From Candidatus Parcubacteria bacterium (GTDB lineage Bacteria; Patescibacteriota; Minisyncoccia; Minisyncoccales; Minisyncoccaceae), in NCBI GenBank assembly GCA_017992335.1, contig JAGOOU010000019.1, positions 1,834 to 9,391 of the forward strand: a stretch of 7,558 nucleotides of DNA, written 5' to 3'. Positions 1-5,154 of this stretch are shown here, piece after piece (positions within the stretch are counted from its first letter, which is position 1; each line of letters starts with the position of its first letter). The position numbers and the translations under genes were made by a program. Under the pieces are notes generated by a model. That model saw only the letters and a program-made list of their open reading frames with translations, searched no databases and was not told the origin of the DNA.

Positions 1-1310
1 TCCCCTATTTCAATTTTTTCAATATATCTTAGAAGTTCTGGTTTCTTTTCTATATATTTGTGGAATCCTTGGAAATTACTAATACAGATTACTTGAAAAT
101 CAGGATTACTTAAATATGGAAGAATAATTGATGATATGTCAGTGATTCCTGCTTTTTTCTTTCCTCCTAGAAAATCATGAAAGTCATTAAGGATAAGAAT
201 TACATTTTTAGCTCTTTGCGCTTCGGAAAAACATTGTTCAATAATCTTTTCCCCTTTTTCAAAAGAATCAACTCTTGAAGATAAAGCAACCAAATCAAGC
301 TGAAGGAATCTTTTGTCGTTAGCTTCTTCACTTAATTCTCTTCTCAAACTTTTTTTAATTAAATGATGAATTAGTATTTTTCTTCCGCTACCCGGATTTC
401 CGACAATAAGGATGTTGTTATTAACTTTTCTAGAGAGAGCATTTTCAGCAATCTTTACCTCTTCTTCATGTCCGATTATTTCTTCTGCTCCTCTTGCGCC
501 GATTACTCTTGTCCAATCAATAGAGAATTGATCTAAAGTTACTGTATATGCAGAAGCTAGGTCTCTACCAACAGATTCAATTTTAACTAGGTTTTCCCAA
601 GAATATTTTTGTTTGTTTTTCTTAATTTTCTCGTTGGTTGATTCAATCCACCAGTTAACGTTTTCAATATCTTGTCTTTTAAGTTCAGCATCAATTAATA
701 TTTGTTTTAATAAAGGTTCTGTTTCGCACAAAGCGCAAATTATATCTCCCTCTCTAATAACATTATCGTTTCTTTTTAAAGCAGAGATACCTGCTTCCTT
801 AATTGTGGTCTCAAGATCATTTTCTCCTCCGCCATTCATTATTTTCTGTAATTCTGTTTTTAATGTTTTAAAGTCAATTAAGAATCTAGAGAAAATAAAG
901 ACTATTTTGGGATTTTTTTCATCAAGAAAACTGTGAAGAATAATGCTTAAGCTTGGATTTCTGTTTTTTCTTAATGCTTTAGCAATATATTTAGTAGTAT
1001 TAAAATTTAGAAAAGGTCCGAGGTTTTGAGAATTTTCAACTGCCAATTTCAATGATTCTTTAGAAAAGGAATGTTTAGCATCTTCAAAAAAAGATCTTAA
1101 AGCTTGAAACCCTAAAAACAAAGCTAAAGAAATCATTCCTAATCCAATAGAATTCTGCATTAGATTTAAATCAAAGAAATAGCCCCAAGCAATTAAACCA
1201 ATACAGATAATAACAAAAATACGGCTTAGCCATTCTAAATATTTAATGAAATTAAAAAACTTTTCGCTTTGTAGTAATTGATACTGGTTTGTATTTAATA
1301 AATTAAACAT
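1..1310 (-). CDS. Membrane-anchored ClpC-like AAA+ protein with a degenerate first ATPase module (3' end outside window)
   Basis: This frame is open for 436 codons from ATG at 1308-1310 to the window edge. Residues about 28-46 and 53-72 are hydrophobic and look like two membrane segments. Residues about 105-220 resemble the double-helical Clp_N repeat. Residues about 270-436 align with the first AAA+ module (D1) of ClpC/ClpB, including the stretch HKYIEKKPELLRYIEKI, which matches the KYIEKD..LERRF region. Catalytic positions are altered: the Walker A box reads GNPGSGRK (304-311), so Arg310 replaces the invariant Lys. Walker B is LILND (372-376) instead of a hydrophobic run ending in DE. The KYRG pore loop aligns with DSFE (348-351), and the second Arg of the finger pair is Tyr429. 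ClpC relatives unfold proteins for ClpP. Here D1 probably has a structural or binding role, and any activity would reside in a D2 beyond the window. The start overlaps the upstream stop in ATGTTTAA, which suggests translational coupling. Confidence 0.85.
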   Translation of the reverse strand, partial: MFNLLNTNQYQLLQSEKFFNFIKYLEWLSRIFVIICIGLIAWGYFFDLNLMQNSIGLGMISLALFLGFQALRSFFEDAKHSFSKESLKLAVENSQNLGPFLNFNTTKYIAKALRKNRNPSLSIILHSFLDEKNPKIVFIFSRFLIDFKTLKTELQKIMNGGGENDLETTIKEAGISALKRNDNVIREGDIICALCETEPLLKQILIDAELKRQDIENVNWWIESTNEKIKKNKQKYSWENLVKIESVGRDLASAYTVTLDQFSIDWTRVIGARGAEEIIGHEEEVKIAENALSRKVNNNILIVGNPGSGRKILIHHLIKKSLRRELSEEANDKRFLQLDLVALSSRVDSFEKGEKIIEQCFSEAQRAKNVILILNDFHDFLGGKKKAGITDISSIILPYLSNPDFQVICISNFQGFHKYIEKKPELLRYIEKIEIG

Positions 1311-1695
1311 ATTGCAAGGATTTGATTAAAAGAAATACTATGATTATGGGCAGAGCTAACCAGAATAATAGATAAGTAATTCCTATTGTTAGAATAATTA
1401 ATTCGTAAATTAAGAAAAAAGCAATTAAAACAATTCTAACCATTACTCCAATAACAATAGAAATTGCATTGCCAAAGAAGGTCTCAAGATAGACTTGTAG
1501 ATCAAATCCCCTACCTGTTTCCCAAGTAATACCTTTCCAGGGCGCGAAAAAAGATACAAGAATTTGTTTTAACGAAAAAAAATATAAGCCAAAATTAAAA
1601 AGGTTTTTAATGTTTTGAATAATTTCCTTTGGCTTGTCAATAAAGTGCCATTTGAAATATTTTGAAGCTAAATCCATTGAAATAATTATACTCAT
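1303..1695 (-). CDS. Small integral membrane protein coupled to the ClpC-like gene
   Basis: This is a 130-aa protein of unknown function. The N-terminal third is amphipathic and contains the motif FFAPWKGITWETGRGFD (residues about 49-65). Two long hydrophobic segments follow, about 74-97 and 99-125, so it is probably a two-helix membrane protein with a cytoplasmic or peripheral N-terminal domain. From memory, similar APW..+..GRGFD proteins are found in Patescibacteria; this was not checked by a search. Its last 8 nt overlap the start of the ClpC-like gene, so the two are almost certainly co-translated, and the pair may form a membrane complex. The start is ATG at 1693-1695; a second in-frame ATG lies six codons later. 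Only a weak purine run (AAAAAGA) precedes the first ATG. Confidence 0.8.
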   Translation of the reverse strand: MSIIISMDLASKYFKWHFIDKPKEIIQNIKNLFNFGLYFFSLKQILVSFFAPWKGITWETGRGFDLQVYLETFFGNAISIVIGVMVRIVLIAFFLIYELIILTIGITYLLFWLALPIIIVFLLIKSLQYV

Positions 1696-1716
1696 TCTTT
1701 TTAAAACTGTAAAGTC

Positions 1717-1744
1717 TTGACAATAAAAATTACATAATTATAAT
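1717..1744 (+). promoter_or_regulatory. Consensus sigma70 promoter for the acidic small protein
   Basis: TTGACA (1717-1722) and TATAAT (1739-1744) are separated by 16 nt. Both hexamers are perfect. Transcription should start near 1751, about 100 nt before the ATG at 1851. On the minus strand a TATAAT (1742-1737) overlaps the same spot and could serve the divergent membrane-protein/ClpC unit, but it lacks a recognisable -35. Confidence 0.8.
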
Positions 1745-1771
1745 GATAGCATATAAATTAAAAGGTCGATC

Positions 1772-1822
1772 TCTCTTATATCAAATTAAGAGATAAACCT
1801 ATCATTCTTTTAAATAAAGAAT
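1772..1822 (+). other. Two AT-rich hairpins in the 5' UTR of the acidic protein gene
   Basis: TCTCTTA (1772-1778) pairs with TAAGAGA (1787-1793), and ATTCTTT (1804-1810) pairs with AAAGAAT (1816-1822). Each stem is 7 bp. They occupy the roughly 100-nt leader between the predicted start site and the ATG. Neither has a proper U-run, so they are not obvious terminators. A role in RNA stability or translation is possible but unproven. Confidence 0.45.
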
Positions 1823-1850
1823 AGAATATAAAATAAATAATTTTTTTAAC

Positions 1851-2003
1851 ATGACATTAGACGAAAATATTAAATTAGAAATGGATGACGAATGGGAATC
1901 AGAAGATCCTGAAGAAGATGATTTAGAGGAAACAGAAGAAGACGAAGAGATGGACGATGATGTAGATGATGATGACGATGACGACATGAACGAAGAAGAG
2001 TAA
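1851..2003 (+). CDS. Very acidic 50-aa protein of unknown function
   Basis: The ORF starts at ATG 1851 and ends in TAA 2001-2003. Of the 50 residues, 33 are Asp or Glu and only one (Lys8) is basic. Residues 1-10 are mixed, residues 11-33 are mainly Glu-rich, and residues 35-45 are almost pure Asp. There is no signal peptide or hydrophobic segment, so it should be cytosolic and disordered. Asp codons alternate GAT and GAC and Glu codons vary, so this is not a simple slipped repeat. It sits alone between a perfect promoter and a strong terminator, which argues that it is a real, well-expressed gene. No Shine-Dalgarno precedes the start (AATTTTTTTAAC). The complementary strand shows a long Ser-rich ORF that is only a shadow. 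Possible roles are a chaperone-like or nucleic-acid-mimic peptide or a metal-binding peptide; none can be shown from the sequence. Confidence 0.7.
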   Translation: MTLDENIKLEMDDEWESEDPEEDDLEETEEDEEMDDDVDDDDDDDMNEEE

Positions 2004-2008
2004 GACAC

Positions 2009-2040
2009 ACAACCCTGCCCTGCTGCAGGGTTGTATTTTC
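2009..2040 (+). terminator. Intrinsic terminator after the acidic protein gene
   Basis: ACAACCCTGC (2009-2018) pairs perfectly with GCAGGGTTGT (2025-2034) around a 6-nt loop. The run ATTTTC follows. The stem is strong and GC-rich, but the U-tract is short. It begins 5 nt after the stop codon. Confidence 0.8.
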
Positions 2041-2064
2041 AAAATAATAATAAATAATAAATAA

Positions 2065-2811
2065 ATGGAAAACAAATTTTTATCCAGTGTCGGTTTTTGG
2101 AAGATATTAGTTTTGATTTTATTTATTGCTTGTGTTGCTTTGGGGGTTATGGTTTATCAAGAACAGATAAAACAACCAGTTAACGGCAATAACAACAATA
2201 ATAATAATAATCAAAACAATACTCAAGACATAGGCGCTAATGCAGCAGCTGAAAAAGCAATGAAATACATTAATCAATATTTGATTAGTGGTGCGGGCAC
2301 TTTTAAGAGTGTTGAAGAACAGAAGTTAACATATTATAAGTTTTTCTTTGAATACAATGGTCAAGAATGGAGTTCTTATGTTTCTGCTGATGGCAAAAAC
2401 ATTATTCCTAGCGCTTCTTACGACATCCCAGAACTTGTTGATCAACAGACAAAGGTAGTGGATGGAAACTTTAATGAAGTTGTTAATGGCGAAGTATGTA
2501 AAGAAAACGACAAACCAATAGTATACTTCTTTGGTTCTTCTACTTGTCCTCATTGTGAATGGGAAAAGCCAATAGTTCAAGAAGTAGTAGCTAAATTTGG
2601 AGATACTATTTCTTATCATGAAAATATTGACTCTCAGAACGATAAAGATATTTTCAACAAATACAGTACAGGAGGAGTTCCTACAATAGTTATTGGTTGT
2701 AAGTATTATAGGGTTGGTTCAGGAGAAGCTGCAGGAGCAGATTCAGAGAAACAAAACCTAACAAAGTTTATCTGTGACATTACAGGAAACCAAGCAGATG
2801 CTTGTAAATAA
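2065..2811 (+). CDS. Membrane-anchored thioredoxin-fold (CPHC) protein
   Basis: The 248-aa protein has an N-terminal signal-anchor (residues about 13-31), an Asn-rich linker with eight consecutive Asn (42-49), and a C-terminal thioredoxin-fold domain (about 148-240). The active site is STCPHC with Cys161 and Cys164. CPHC is the motif typical of DsbA-type oxidases. The cis-proline loop is GGVPT, with Pro206. Extra cysteines lie at 145, 212, 237 and 247, so a second disulfide is possible. The domain should face the outside and act on thiols of exported proteins. Whether it is an oxidase, a reductase or an isomerase cannot be told from the sequence. Residues 60-130 form an additional, unrecognised domain before the thioredoxin fold. 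The ATG at 2065 lies just upstream of the anchor and has no Shine-Dalgarno; the upstream DNA is only A and T repeats. The gene follows the preceding terminator by 30 nt, so it may depend on read-through or on a weak local promoter. Confidence 0.85.
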   Translation: MENKFLSSVGFWKILVLILFIACVALGVMVYQEQIKQPVNGNNNNNNNNQNNTQDIGANAAAEKAMKYINQYLISGAGTFKSVEEQKLTYYKFFFEYNGQEWSSYVSADGKNIIPSASYDIPELVDQQTKVVDGNFNEVVNGEVCKENDKPIVYFFGSSTCPHCEWEKPIVQEVVAKFGDTISYHENIDSQNDKDIFNKYSTGGVPTIVIGCKYYRVGSGEAAGADSEKQNLTKFICDITGNQADACK

Positions 2812-2821
2812 GAAAACAAAG

Positions 2822-2841
2822 GCCCCTGAAAAGGGGTTTTT
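2822..2841 (+). terminator. Intrinsic terminator of the thioredoxin-fold gene
   Basis: CCCCT (2823-2827) pairs with AGGGG (2832-2836) around GAAA, followed by TTTTT. It lies 11 nt after the stop codon. Confidence 0.85.
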
Positions 2842-2849
2842 GATTTGAC

Positions 2850-3083
2850 AAAAAAATAGAAATCAGTTAGTTTCTAAATAGTTCTTCATGTTTCTCAATG
2901 GCTCACTTTAAGAGCATAAAAGTGCTTTTCAAGTGGGTCATTGAGATGGATATTTGCCACCTTGCCCTCTCAGTGGCCCCAACCCATTAGGACTGAGGAA
3001 AGTTTTCACCATTTCAACCTCCTGAATTATGCGAGAAGGATCCGTTGTTTCAACAGAAACCCCCAAACCCCTCCTCAGTCCTA
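2850..3083 (-). ncRNA. Candidate structured RNA, family unknown, strand not certain
   Basis: This 230-nt stretch is clearly richer in G and C than its surroundings and has several helices. Helix A pairs 2894-2908 with 2931-2945 (15 bp, two of them G-U) and continues as 2910-2916 with 2923-2929, making a 22-bp hairpin. Helix D pairs 2988-2999 with 3072-3083 (12 bp, perfect) and encloses about 70 nt. Helix C pairs 2956-2960 with 2973-2977. CTCAGT at 2969-2974 can also pair with ACTGAG at 2992-2997, which competes with helices C and D. On the minus strand the unit ends in TAGAAA/TTTCTA (2876-2857) followed by seven T, a plausible terminator, and contains a micro-ORF with a perfect Shine-Dalgarno. 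On the plus strand a lone TTGACA at 2845-2850 has no good -10. I do not recognise RNase P, SRP, 6S or tmRNA in it. Confidence 0.45.
2938..3012 (-). CDS. Possible 24-aa micro-ORF inside the structured RNA
   Basis: AGGAGG at 3023-3018 lies 5 nt before ATG (3012-3010). The frame runs 24 codons to TGA at 2940-2938. The peptide starts MVKTFLSPNG and ends GGKYPSQ, and it is rich in Gly and Pro. Codons 5-8 lie in one arm of helix D and the stop lies in the 5' arm of hairpin A, so translation and folding would interfere with each other. A perfect SD at ideal spacing is notable because most larger genes here lack one. A chance ORF of this length inside an RNA gene cannot be excluded. Confidence 0.35.
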   Translation of the reverse strand: MVKTFLSPNGLGPLRGQGGKYPSQ

Positions 3084-3099
3084 TTCTTATTATTCAATT

Positions 3100-3130
3100 A
3101 AAAAACCCCGTGTTACCACGAGGTTTTCTA
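3100..3130 (-). terminator. Terminator of the rplJ-rplL operon (possibly bidirectional)
   Basis: On the minus strand AAAACCTCGTG and CACGGGGTTTT form a hairpin around GTAA with one internal mismatch, followed by TTTTTTAA. It starts 4 nt after the rplL stop. The plus-strand copy is followed by TTTTCTATTATTTT, so it may also stop transcription coming from the left. Confidence 0.8.
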
Positions 3131-3544
3131 TTATTTTAGTTCTACTTGTGCTCCTGCTTCGTTGAATTTCTTTTTCATTTCTTCTGCTTCTTCTTTCTTG
3201 ACTCCTTCTTTGACTACTTGAGGACCAGTAGCAGCAGCATCAACTAAATCTTTAGCTTCTTTTAATCCTTTTGCAGTTGTATCTCTAACAACCTTAATAA
3301 CATCAATTTTCTTTTCACCAACAGATGTTAAAACAACATTGTATTCGCTCTTAGCTTCTGCTTGTGCTTCCCCTCCTGCTGGAGCAGCAGCTGCAGCAAC
3401 TACTTGAGGAGCAGCAGATACGCCGAACTTCTTTTCTAATATTTTTACTAATTCAGCTAGATCTAAAACAGACATTTTTTCTATTTCATCAACTAGCTTT
3501 TTGAATTTTTCAGGAACGTCTACGATTTCTTTTTCTTCTGCCAT
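3131..3544 (-). CDS. rplL: 50S ribosomal protein L7/L12
   Basis: This 137-aa protein forms the flexible stalk that recruits and stimulates the GTPase translation factors on the large subunit. Residues about 8-42 form the helical N-terminal dimerisation domain that binds L10. Residues 43-65 are the Ala/Gly/Pro-rich hinge. Residues about 66-137 are the globular factor-binding domain, with the conserved [20 protein letters not shown] stretch and the ending [17 protein letters not shown]...AGAQVELK. The length is slightly above the usual 120-130 aa. The ATG at 3542-3544 ([10 protein letters not shown]) is chosen because the 15 codons upstream in frame are not L12-like and run into the spacer after rplJ. 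The gap to the rplJ stop is 19 nt and has no Shine-Dalgarno, so translation may depend on coupling. The gene is second in a two-gene operon and is followed directly by a terminator. Confidence 0.97.
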   Translation of the reverse strand: MAEEKEIVDVPEKFKKLVDEIEKMSVLDLAELVKILEKKFGVSAAPQVVAAAAAPAGGEAQAEAKSEYNVVLTSVGEKKIDVIKVVRDTTAKGLKEAKDLVDAAATGPQVVKEGVKKEEAEEMKKKFNEAGAQVELK

Positions 3545-3563
3545 ATTTTTATATTTTAATTTA

Positions 3564-4076
3564 TTATTTTTTAATTTGAGAAAGGACAAATACTAGTTTT
3601 CTCAAGTTTCCTCCTAAAACTCCAACAAAGTTTGAAGTAGGAGCGTTTAATGTCCCTAATAAATTGCCTATCAATTGCTCTTTACCTGGCAATTCAGCTA
3701 TCCTAGTCATGTCATCTGCTCCATAGAACCTATTCTCAATATATCCGCCAACGATTTTAGCATTCGGGTTGACTTTGGAAAATTGATTAACTAATTTGGC
3801 TCCAGATATTTCATCTTCATAACCAAACACTAATCCTATTTCCCCTGTCATTTCTTTGGCATTAATATCAAGTTTTTTGTTCTTAAAAGCAATACTCATT
3901 AAGGTTTTTTTAGCTACCCTTAATTCATTTTTAGCTTTTCTAAGATTATTTCTTAGGGCAGACAAGTCTTTTACTTTTACTCCAGCAAAATCCATAAAAA
4001 CAATTGATTTCTGTTTTTCAATTTTGCTTTCTATGTCTTTAACTATACTTTCTTTTTTTTCTTTTGTTAGTGCCAT
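3564..4076 (-). CDS. rplJ: 50S ribosomal protein L10
   Basis: This 170-aa protein anchors L7/L12 dimers to 23S rRNA at the stalk base. Recognisable features are [20 protein letters not shown] (about 25-44), [10 protein letters not shown] (about 51-60), [10 protein letters not shown] in the middle and the ending [18 protein letters not shown] followed by the helical tail that binds L12. The length is normal for bacterial L10. ATG at 4074-4076 ([10 protein letters not shown]) is chosen; the 19 codons upstream in frame run through the leader RNA and are not L10-like. There is no Shine-Dalgarno: the bases before the start are TTTTTTTATTAAACAT, which is the U-run of the leader hairpin. L10, bound to L12, represses its own operon in other bacteria by binding this leader. 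Confidence 0.97.
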   Translation of the reverse strand: MALTKEKKESIVKDIESKIEKQKSIVFMDFAGVKVKDLSALRNNLRKAKNELRVAKKTLMSIAFKNKKLDINAKEMTGEIGLVFGYEDEISGAKLVNQFSKVNPNAKIVGGYIENRFYGADDMTRIAELPGKEQLIGNLLGTLNAPTSNFVGVLGGNLRKLVFVLSQIKK

Positions 4077-4083
4077 ATGTTTA

Positions 4084-4178
4084 ATAAAAAAAGACCTGAT
4101 TATGCCACAGATCCTCGACCAAAGATAAAACATCTATCCTCGGCAGGTCTTACTAATTGCCTGCTTTCTGTGGATTAC
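4084..4178 (-). promoter_or_regulatory. rplJ leader with competing terminator and antiterminator helices (L10 leader type)
   Basis: Read on the minus strand, the roughly 100-nt leader contains AAGACCTG (4151-4144), which pairs with CAGGTCTT (4098-4091) just before seven T; this is a terminator-like form. CCACAGA (4173-4167) pairs with TCTGTGG (4111-4105), and GCAGG (4164-4160) pairs with CCTGC (4147-4143); these two are compatible with each other but exclude the terminator helix. CGAGGAT occurs twice in the loop region. L10-leader attenuation by the L10-L12 complex is known in Bacillus, and this arrangement fits it. Which form L10 stabilises here is inferred. Confidence 0.7.
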
Positions 4179-4717
4179 TGCTTTATTATATCCATTTCAT
4201 TTAATTTGTCAATAATGGCTTTGCTAAATTCATTAATTGCTTCAGGACCATTGCCAGTAATGATATTATTATCGCAGACAACAAATTTATCTTTGAAAAT
4301 AGCATTATTATCCTTTAATATCTTAATTGCTGATTTATCCATATTCGAAGACCAAACTGTGGCATTTTTGCCTTTTAATATGCCAGCTCTGGATAATATT
4401 ACAGGAGCAATGCAAATTGCAGCAATTAATTTATTTTTATTCGAGAATTCCTTTATTATCCTATACGACGCTTCGTTATCTAGAAAATCAATTGCACCCG
4501 AACCTCCAGCAAAAACGATAGCATCAAATTCATTAATATCAATGTTGTCTATTGTTCCATCGATGATTGCCTCACCTCCAAACCTTCCTATGGCAATCCC
4601 CTTTTCATTACTAAAAGTTTTAACTTTAAAACCATTATTTTCTAATAATTCTTTAGTTTCAAAGTATTCCTCATCCCTGAAATCCTTAAAAGAAATAATA
4701 AAAGCAATTTTTTTCAT
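4175..4717 (-). CDS. DJ-1/PfpI superfamily protein
   Basis: The 180-aa protein has the single flavodoxin-like domain of the superfamily. IAFIISF at the N-terminus forms the first strand. Glu16 or Glu17 in FRDEEYFE is the conserved acid that contacts the catalytic Cys. VFAGGSGAIDF (68-78) is the glycine loop, and LIAAICIAPVILSRAGIL (97-114) is the nucleophile elbow with Cys102. ITGNGPEAINEF near the C-terminus matches the usual ITARGP motif. The elbow reads CIAP, closer to the CAxP of DJ-1/YajL than to the CHG of PfpI proteases, so a redox, glyoxalase or deglycase-like role is more likely than proteolysis; the substrate is unknown. A TATAAT at 4730-4725 ends 7 nt before the ATG, so the mRNA may be leaderless. 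No Shine-Dalgarno is present. The 3' end overlaps the rplJ promoter. Confidence 0.88.
   Translation of the reverse strand: MKKIAFIISFKDFRDEEYFETKELLENNGFKVKTFSNEKGIAIGRFGGEAIIDGTIDNIDINEFDAIVFAGGSGAIDFLDNEASYRIIKEFSNKNKLIAAICIAPVILSRAGILKGKNATVWSSNMDKSAIKILKDNNAIFKDKFVVCDNNIITGNGPEAINEFSKAIIDKLNEMDIIKQ
4185..4212 (-). promoter_or_regulatory. Consensus sigma70 promoter of rplJ-rplL
   Basis: On the minus strand TTGACA (4212-4207) and TATAAT (4190-4185) are separated by 16 nt, the same perfect geometry as the promoter at 1717-1744. The start site should be near 4178, right at the 5' arm of the leader. The promoter is embedded in the last codons of the DJ-1/PfpI gene. Confidence 0.85.
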
Positions 4718-4739
4718 TAGGTTTATTATATAATAATAA

Positions 4740-4758
4740 AATAAAAAAGGAAACCTTT
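4740..4758 (-). terminator. Short intrinsic terminator overlapping the stop of the 97-aa gene
   Basis: On the minus strand AAAGG-TTT-CCTTT is followed by TTTATTTT. The stem has only 5 bp, so efficiency is doubtful. It overlaps the TAA at 4759-4757. Confidence 0.5.
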
Positions 4759-5050
4759 ACATAACAGGCTTCCATCTTTTACGCTTGATAATCGTGATTT
4801 TTGGTATCTCACCTCCTTTCTTTGCATTAATGCAATGGCATAATATGCATTTTAGTGTTTTTATGTGAGCTGTACTGAGATCTTCTGTCTCAACTTTAAT
4901 CATTTCCTTTTTTATGAAACGATTAATAATCTCTATCAACTGTTCTTTTGGAACATTGTTGTCAAAGCAATATGTTGCATCTTCATAAAGCTTTTTTCTT
5001 TCCATAAATTCTTCAAGTTTTTTTTCACACGGAAAACCATAATCAATCAT
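4757..5050 (-). CDS. 97-aa Cys-containing protein of unknown function
   Basis: I do not recognise a family. The N-terminal 60 residues are predicted helical and charged. Cys8 and Cys28 are isolated, and residues 68-73 read CILCHC, a CX2CXC cluster that could bind metal together with one of the other cysteines. The tail (82-95) is basic with IIKRKRW. No membrane segment is present, so it should be cytosolic. The start is well supported: AGAGGTG lies 4 nt before ATG (5048-5050), and TTCACA-N18-TATAAT (5109-5104 and 5085-5080) lies upstream. A perfect 11-nt anti-SD complement, AAAGGAGGTGA, occurs inside the gene at 4819-4809, in the codons for Lys-Lys-Gly-Gly-Glu. Confidence 0.75.
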   Translation of the reverse strand: MIDYGFPCEKKLEEFMERKKLYEDATYCFDNNVPKEQLIEIINRFIKKEMIKVETEDLSTAHIKTLKCILCHCINAKKGGEIPKITIIKRKRWKPVM

Positions 5051-5079
5051 TAAGCACCTCTTTTTAAAGATACTACTTT

Positions 5080-5109
5080 ATTATACTATGATTAATATTT
5101 TTTTGTGAA
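5080..5109 (-). promoter_or_regulatory. Promoter of the 97-aa gene
   Basis: On the minus strand TTCACA (5109-5104) and TATAAT (5085-5080) are 18 nt apart. The -35 matches 5 of 6 positions and the -10 is perfect. It lies back to back with the plus-strand promoter starting at 5112. Confidence 0.65.
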
Positions 5110-5111
5110 TA

Positions 5112-5140
5112 TTGACAAAAAATAATATTTTTGTTATTAA
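5112..5140 (+). promoter_or_regulatory. Promoter of the 58-aa gene
   Basis: TTGACA (5112-5117) is followed after 17 nt by TATTAA (5135-5140), which matches 4 of 6 positions. The predicted start site is about 10 nt before the ATG, just upstream of the ribosome binding site AAAGG. Confidence 0.6.
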
Positions 5141-5154
5141 AATAAAGGTTCACT

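Noticed and set aside
613..936. 107-codon ORF on the plus strand
   Set aside because: It lies antisense within the open ClpC-like frame, which has clear domain similarity.
1802..2008. Ser-rich 68-codon ORF on the minus strand
   Set aside because: It is the mirror image of the Asp/Glu codons of the acidic protein, which has a promoter and a terminator on the plus strand.
2956..2977. GCCACTG on the minus strand, like the B12-box region of cobalamin riboswitches
   Set aside because: The heptamer forms a local hairpin with GTGGC, other cobalamin-riboswitch core segments are missing, and no downstream gene exists on that strand.
2990..3083. Resemblance to RNase P RNA (GAGGAAAG and ACAGAA on the plus strand)
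   Set aside because: The two pieces are only about 50 nt apart, the GAGGA part is used in the 12-bp helix D, and none of the other universal RNase P segments is present.
2941..3165. 74-codon ORF on the plus strand
   Set aside because: It lies across the structured locus and the rplL terminator, has no SD, and ends inside rplL with a low-complexity tail.
4077..4133. N-terminal extension of L10 by 19 codons
   Set aside because: The extension is encoded by the leader RNA with its alternative helices and bears no L10 similarity.
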